Shown here in pieces: positions 59,419 to 64,000 of a DNA stretch of 64,000 nucleotides; position 1 is the stretch's first letter, and each line of letters opens with the position of its first letter. The notes beneath the pieces are model-generated. The model ran no database searches. It was not told the origin of the DNA and saw only the letters and a list, made by a program, of their open reading frames with translations. The stretch lies in the NCBI GenBank assembly GCA_947396885.1, contig OX377202.1, forward strand, positions 71,272,643-71,336,642, written 5' to 3'. This DNA is from Heligmosomoides polygyrus polygyrus. Its lineage: Eukaryota; Nematoda; Chromadorea; Rhabditida; Heligmosomidae. The position numbers and the translations under genes are program-made.

Positions 59419-62210
59419 TTCTTCTTCTTCTTCAGCGTTTGTCCCGCTTCGTTGCGGGGTCGGCTCTTCTGGTGTCACGACGCCACCTTTCCCTATCCTG
59501 CGCTTGATCAGGGTGGACGCCAGTTACTTTCATGTCCGTGTGTAACGTATCGGACCAACGCTGCTTCGGACGTCCTCTAGGCCGCTTTCCAGATACTTCC
59601 AACTCAAGGCCTATCTTGCGGACGCTGTCTTCCTTTCTACGCAGAATGTGGCCGTACCATCGTAAGCGAGCTTCGCGCATCTTGTCGGCTATCGGCGCGA
59701 CACCGAACTTCTGCCGAATGACATCGTTTCGGATGCGGTCCATGCGGGTGACTCCAGCCGTCCAGCGCAGCATCTTCGTCTCCATGACGCTGAGGCGCGT
59801 TTCAACTTCCTTAGCCGCAGGCCAACACTCAGCGCCGTACATCGCTACTGGCCGGATGACTGCTCTGTAGATCTTCGACTTGAAGCACTCTGGTAGCTTC
59901 TCGTCACAGAGCACGCCAGTCAACGAGCGCCACTTGGACCAAGCTGAACCCACGCGTGAGTTCCCTTCAACCATCAGACCGCCGTCAGACGCCATTGCTG
60001 ATCCCAGGTATCTGAACACCGAAGTGCGTGCAAATTCAGTACCGTTAATTTTAATGGATCCGTACTCGCTCACGTCAGTCGTTAGGTACTCGGTCTTCTT
60101 GACATTCAATTTGACTCCGAACCGAGATCATCTTTATCTTCGCAAGCGAGCATCACGTCATCAGCATAAAGCAGCGTCCATGGGACGGGCTTCTGAAGAT
60201 CTCGTGTGATGGAATCCATAACGACAAAAATGGAGTGGGGGAAAGAACTTTGATGCACCCTAACAGAGAGGAAAACTCCATTGAGGCTCCTGCTGCCGCT
60301 TGCACTCTACTCTTTGGGCAAGAATAGAACATCCGCACGTACTCTATGAGCTCCTCAGGTACCTTGTGTTGTCGCAAGGCGTACCATATAACCTCAGGCG
60401 GTACGCGATCGAAGGCCTTCTCCAGGTCGAGAAAGGCTACATGCACCGGCCTCTGTTTCTCGCGATGCTTCTCCACCAGAAGGTGAGCGGCGTGTATAGC
60501 ATAAATGGTCCCACAGCGAGCTACGAAGCCGCACTGGTTGTCGGAGAGCTTCACTATTTCACAGATTCGTCTATCGAGGATTCGCTCGAAGATCTTCATG
60601 CTGTGCGAAAGCAAGCGAATCGGACGGTAATTGAAGCAGTCCGCAGGACTGCACTTCTTCTTCCAAATCGGAATCGCCGTACTGTTGTGCCAACACTCCG
60701 GTATTTTCGTCTCCTTTACTACCTGTTGAAGAACTCAGCCAACCACTCAGCAGGATACCAGAGCTTCGACTTCCAAACATCGACTGCCAGATCATCCGGC
60801 CCTGTCGCCTTACCGGGCTTCATCTTCTACAGAGCCGCTTCTGTTTCCTCCACGGTGATCTTGTGAACGGGATCGTGAACAGAAGCCACAGAAGGGATGG
60901 CCGGGTGAGGAAATTCCATAGTGGAAATTTCTTCAAAGTAATCACGCCATCGCTTCAGCGCCTCTTTGCGGTCTGTCAAAGGATGGCCGCTCTCATCATT
61001 GATGCCAACGAGCTTTTCAATATCCTCAGGTTTGACGATGGCGGGTCTTGGCAAGTCGGTACAAATACCGCTCACCATCGCGTGACTCGAGCTTTCGGTA
61101 TACCGCACCATAATGAGTGGCTCTTGCAACAGTCACGGCTTTCTTTGAAGCCTTCTTCGCCTTCTGATACTCCTTCCAGTTGTCGGCTATTCTGTCGCCG
61201 AGAAACACATGATACAGCGACTTCTTCTCTCAAACCTTCGCTTTCACATCGTCTGTCCACAGCCACGTCTGCTTGTCGATTTTGCGTCGTCCAGGCTTCG
61301 TAGTGACGAGTTCCAACCTTGCAGCTTGACGTATCGCGTCGGTTGCTTTCTTACAAGTTTCATCGACAGTCGTAACTGTCGGTAACCGTACGCGAGAAAT
61401 CACAGCTGCTTCTTTCTCTTTCATTCGCCGCCACTTGATTCTCGAAGCACCGCATCACTCAACCTGCTGCACTTTCGGAGGGTGATCTTAAAGGCGCAGA
61501 TCCGCGGCCGATGCTGTGGGCGACCGTCTCATACGGCACGACCTTCGCGTCTGTGACAATACTTCGGTCGCGATCCTTCACAAGCACAAAGTCTATCTGA
61601 GTCTTGTAGCTCCCACTATAGTATGAGATGAGGTGGGAGTCGCGTTTTCGGAAGACGGTGTTCACAATGGTGAGGCTATGCGATTCCGCATACTCAAGAA
61701 TACATTCACCATCGGCGTAACGAGACCCGTATCCAAAACCACCAAGACAGCTGTACCCGTCCTTCGCAGCACCTACGCACCCATTAAAGTCACCAGCGAC
61801 TATGATGACATCTTTCGGCGGTACTTGTGCGTCTTCTCATCAAGCAGACTCCAAAGCTCTTCCTTGGCTTGATCGGAGCAGCCACTCTGCGGAGCATACG
61901 CAGAGAAGAAGTGATAGAGTCGCTCCTTAGCGGCGACAGCGATCTTCATCAATCGATCGTCAAAGCGCTCGACACTTACAATCGAGTCACGAAATCGTTT
62001 GGAGACGATTATTCCGACACCGCTGGTGGTCGTAGGACCTCCAAATAGAACGGCCTTGAAACCGCGTCCTATGTCCCTTGACTTGCGGGAGGACCACCTC
62101 GTCTCCTGCACCGCACAGAAATCAACTCTTTTTCGCTCCAGTGCTTCAACCAACTCGCACAAGCGGCCCATCAACGTACCCACATTCAGCGTTGCCAGTA
62201 GTGATGTGTC
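59419..62210 (-). pseudogene. RTE-type LINE, nearly complete ORF2, frameshifted
   Basis: A non-LTR retrotransposon of the RTE clade lies in antisense orientation within the last arrestin intron. On the - strand, the apurinic endonuclease begins at about 62210 (LATLNVGTLMGRL, VDFCAVQETRW, SAYAPQ) and continues after a frameshift near 61815 (VAGDFNG, KTQIDFVLV). The linker (61430-61030) and RT domain follow: YRPIRLLSHSMKIFERI-like start, VAFLDLEKAFDRVPPEVIW, catalytic LLYADDVMLA at about 60150, LNVKKTEYLT and FRYLGSAMASDGG. The C-terminus is KMLRWTAGVTRMDRIRNDVI and RPRGRPKQRWSDTLH, ending DKR and TGA at 59432-59434, followed by a short (TTC)n tail on the + strand. Total is about 917 codons, near full ORF2 length. 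At least four frameshifts make it inactive. Confidence 0.93.
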
Positions 62211-62855
62211 GTACTATGGACCTCCACTTGTGGAAGCTGGCGATGAGAGACAGCATACGGCTGGCTATGGCCAACAAACTAAAGTCTGCATATTTCATGG
62301 GAGTGAGCCACAGAACTACTTATCATCTCATGCGAGAAGAAGTTTCAAAATAACATGATGGTACAGTAATACTAGAGATGTCGCAGCTCTCCACTACAAG
62401 TTCTAGCAACACGGTTGTTGCTTCTGCCCGGAGATGAGAGATGGGAAATAACTAGATTTCGTGTTCGGCATTCAATCACTGTGTCTAACTGCAGCTGAAT
62501 CCAAGCCAATGCCAAGTCAGCTCGGATCATGTTTTCAAAGATGATCTAGACGATTTTCATGTCTCTTTAAGGTAGTCCAAGATCAGGGGTTCCGGGCTGT
62601 GGTTGCCGAATATTCTTCAAGAAAACAGCCAAGAGCATATACGATTCTTTAAGTTAACTGCTTAAAATTTACTTGACTATTTTAACTTGCAGTCAGTATA
62701 ATCCAAAGTCCGTTTCCAGTTTTCATTGGCTGCGCGTAAACAATTAGTAGGCGTGAACCGCTTGTTCTTACTAATCACTTGACAATCTTACTAAGGAAAA
62801 ATTATTACTGCTTTACTACTGCAACTTCAGCGTTGCTATTCGTCTGCGTTTACAG
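62211..62855. other. End of the last arrestin intron, unassigned
   Basis: The first hundred bases may be the eroded 5' end of the RTE. Beyond that nothing is recognised up to the acceptor TGCGTTTACAG at 62845-62855. Confidence 0.3.
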
Positions 62856-63143
62856 GAATTTGTCTTGGAACACTCCGAAATGCATAGCTGTTTCATGGAG
62901 CTCAGCTACTGCACCACTTCACCACAAAAACACGATCAAAACGGTGTGCAAATCTCAAACAACCAGTATTGTCAACAGCATGAAGATGAACCCGAGCGTG
63001 AACATGTCTGCGAAACAGTCCCAAAGAAGAACTTCATTCCTCTCATTCAAGCAAACACCCGTAGTGAATTTAAGGATATGAGCGAAACTCCAAGTATCTA
63101 CATACACTATGTGCGACGAAGTGAGAACGACACGAAAGCATGA
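62856..63143 (+). CDS. Alpha-arrestin, probable last exon
   Basis: The acceptor GCGTTTACAG opens a 95-codon exon in phase 0, which matches the phase 0 donor after HPQ at 56932. It reads EFVLEHSEMHSCFMELSYCT, then a polar, Gln/Asn/Glu-rich stretch (QHEDEPEREHVCETV), KKNFIPLIQANTRSEF and ETPSIYIHYVRR, ending ENDTKA with TGA at 63141-63143. Arrestin tails are disordered and poorly conserved, so assignment rests on strand, phase, acceptor quality and position. The intron would be 5.9 kb and contain two SINEs and the RTE. No AATAAA is obvious just downstream. Confidence 0.6.
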   Translation, partial: EFVLEHSEMHSCFMELSYCTTSPQKHDQNGVQISNNQYCQQHEDEPEREHVCETVPKKNFIPLIQANTRSEFKDMSETPSIYIHYVRRSENDTKA

Positions 63144-63246
63144 GGGGACCGAATGTGTCCGAGCCACAGATCAAGGACGCTAGGCAGTATGTACAGTCGG
63201 CGAGGAGGGCACTGGCGTGATTGGCGACGTTCGGAAGCGGTGTCGA

Positions 63247-63450
63247 CTACCGCTGGCACTTGAGCAGACCTGGTCCCGCCGTGTGCTGGGCGTAGCGGAA
63301 CGACTCGCTCTCGACGAACGGCCGCTTGCTATAGCTGGCACGACTACCGAATGAGCCAAAGCACGGTATCACGACGAGGTTCCAGTCCAGTCCCATCTGA
63401 TCCTGCCCGCCGGTGAACAACGAGACGATGGGGCATAGCACCAGTACCAT
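63247..63450 (-). CDS. 67-codon ORF or exon, possible small secreted protein
   Basis: On the - strand TTTCTTCAG, a strong acceptor or trans-splice site, is followed directly by ATG at 63450-63448. The ORF MVLVLCPIVSLFTGGQDQMG ... NLVVIPCFGSFGSRASYSKR, PFVESESFRYAQHTAGPGLL ends KCQR with TAG at 63247-63249. The third codon positions are strongly GC-biased compared with the flanks, a good sign of coding. The first 15 residues look like a short signal peptide, and SYSKR could be a dibasic processing site, so a small secreted or peptide precursor is possible. Alternatively it is an internal exon with donor AGCG|GTAGTC. I recognise no family. It converges on the arrestin gene, 103 bp from its stop. 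Confidence 0.45.
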   Translation of the reverse strand: MVLVLCPIVSLFTGGQDQMGLDWNLVVIPCFGSFGSRASYSKRPFVESESFRYAQHTAGPGLLKCQR

Positions 63451-64000
63451 CTGAAGAAATCCCTATTTATCAAATCAGGGATGGCTGCTGTTCACGTAAT
63501 GTCATGATGTGGTCATCCAGCCATTTTGGGGTGTACGACATTCCCAATTAGCAAACTCACAGTAACAACCCATGCATAAAAAGGGAGAGCAAAGGGCTCA
63601 TACAGAATATTATTTTGTGATGAGTCATCACAGTAGTTTTAATTCTTTGGCTGTTCCTAGTGGATTTTTCAAATTTCTTTTGTTAAGAGAATAAGAATTA
63701 CTTTCCAAATCGCTTCAGTACTTTAGTGTATGAATTTGTCCGTGGATGTGGGCCAAAATAAATAAAAAATGAAGCAAATCTACATAATAAAAAACCGTGC
63801 TTTAAAGAGTGAGAGAACGCAAACCCAATGAATGGGAATCTGCACTAGATAAATCTGTCTAGAAAAGCTATTCGTGCCTTCTGACCAGTTCCTGAGGAGC
63901 CCCATGTAAAGAAGGATTGAAACGTCTGCTAGCCGTCGTGGATTTCGGAACGTGCCAGCCTCTTGAATCAAATGAGTTAATTAATTAATCTGGTGTGGTG
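63451..64000. other. Unassigned sequence at window end
   Basis: A - strand stretch at about 63585-63557 (EPFALPFYAWVVT followed by donor GTGAGT) is exon-like and would join in phase 0 to the ORF at 63450, but it lacks a clear acceptor. Otherwise AT-rich with nothing recognised. Confidence 0.25.

Noticed and set aside
63247..63600. C-terminal exons of a SLC6-type transporter on the - strand
   Set aside because: PFYAWVV followed by a hydrophobic stretch resembles TM12, but the upstream piece has no acceptor and the downstream residues do not fit the family.

Overview
The window looks like nuclear DNA of a strongylid, hookworm-like nematode. The evidence is a gene with AG-ended acceptors and a 60-bp intron, a cecropia/Hsmar1-like mariner of the kind known from hookworms, RTE and CR1/Jockey-type LINE debris, tRNA-headed SINEs and a dense load of satellites and MITEs. 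The organism call is an inference; no ribosomal or mitochondrial marker is present. Host genes occupy only a small part of the 64 kb.

The one host gene family I can name is an alpha-arrestin (ARRDC/TXNIP type, C. elegans arrd family) on the + strand. An N-domain exon lies at 35678-35797. Two C-domain exons at 56478-56674 and 56735-56932 are separated by a 60-bp intron and end in a PPPY motif. A phase-compatible last exon lies at 62856-63143. I could not find the exons that should join the N- and C-domain parts, so these may be one gene with very large introns or two loci. Weaker candidates for host exons are a 67-codon ORF at 63247-63450 (-), an exon-like ORF at 55457-55678 (-) and a short start exon at 29790-29851 (+).

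Layout: 0-10 kb holds a 366-bp CTAT microsatellite, three GGAT-rich elements (two with four exact 42-bp repeats), and an internally deleted mariner sitting in a repeat whose empty copy lies at 9.7 kb. 10-20 kb is mostly unrecognised sequence with an RTE remnant (12.4-13.4 kb), two 21-bp-periodic arrays (15 kb) and a perfect 26-bp stem-loop (19.0 kb). 20-27 kb contains two LINE reverse-transcriptase remnants, a third LINE tail and a GC-rich MITE. 31-38 kb is rich in tRNA-derived SINEs around the arrestin N-domain exon. 40-44 kb holds a mariner remnant and a LINE whose endonuclease is missing.

47-55 kb is the most structured part: two more 21-bp arrays, a 1.7-kb terminal-inverted-repeat element with a 217-bp foldback inside it, and a 2-kb composite with GC hairpins, a GTCC-rich minisatellite and a 42-bp satellite organised as a 168-bp four-unit higher-order repeat, followed by a fifth 21-bp array. 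57-62.3 kb is the last arrestin intron, filled by two SINEs and a nearly full-length but frameshifted RTE on the opposite strand.

The main candidate for undescribed structure is the set of repeat families whose periods are 21, 42, 42 and 168 bp. All are multiples of 21, which is about two DNA turns and also seven codons. Most long ORFs in the window lie inside these repeats and are not genes.
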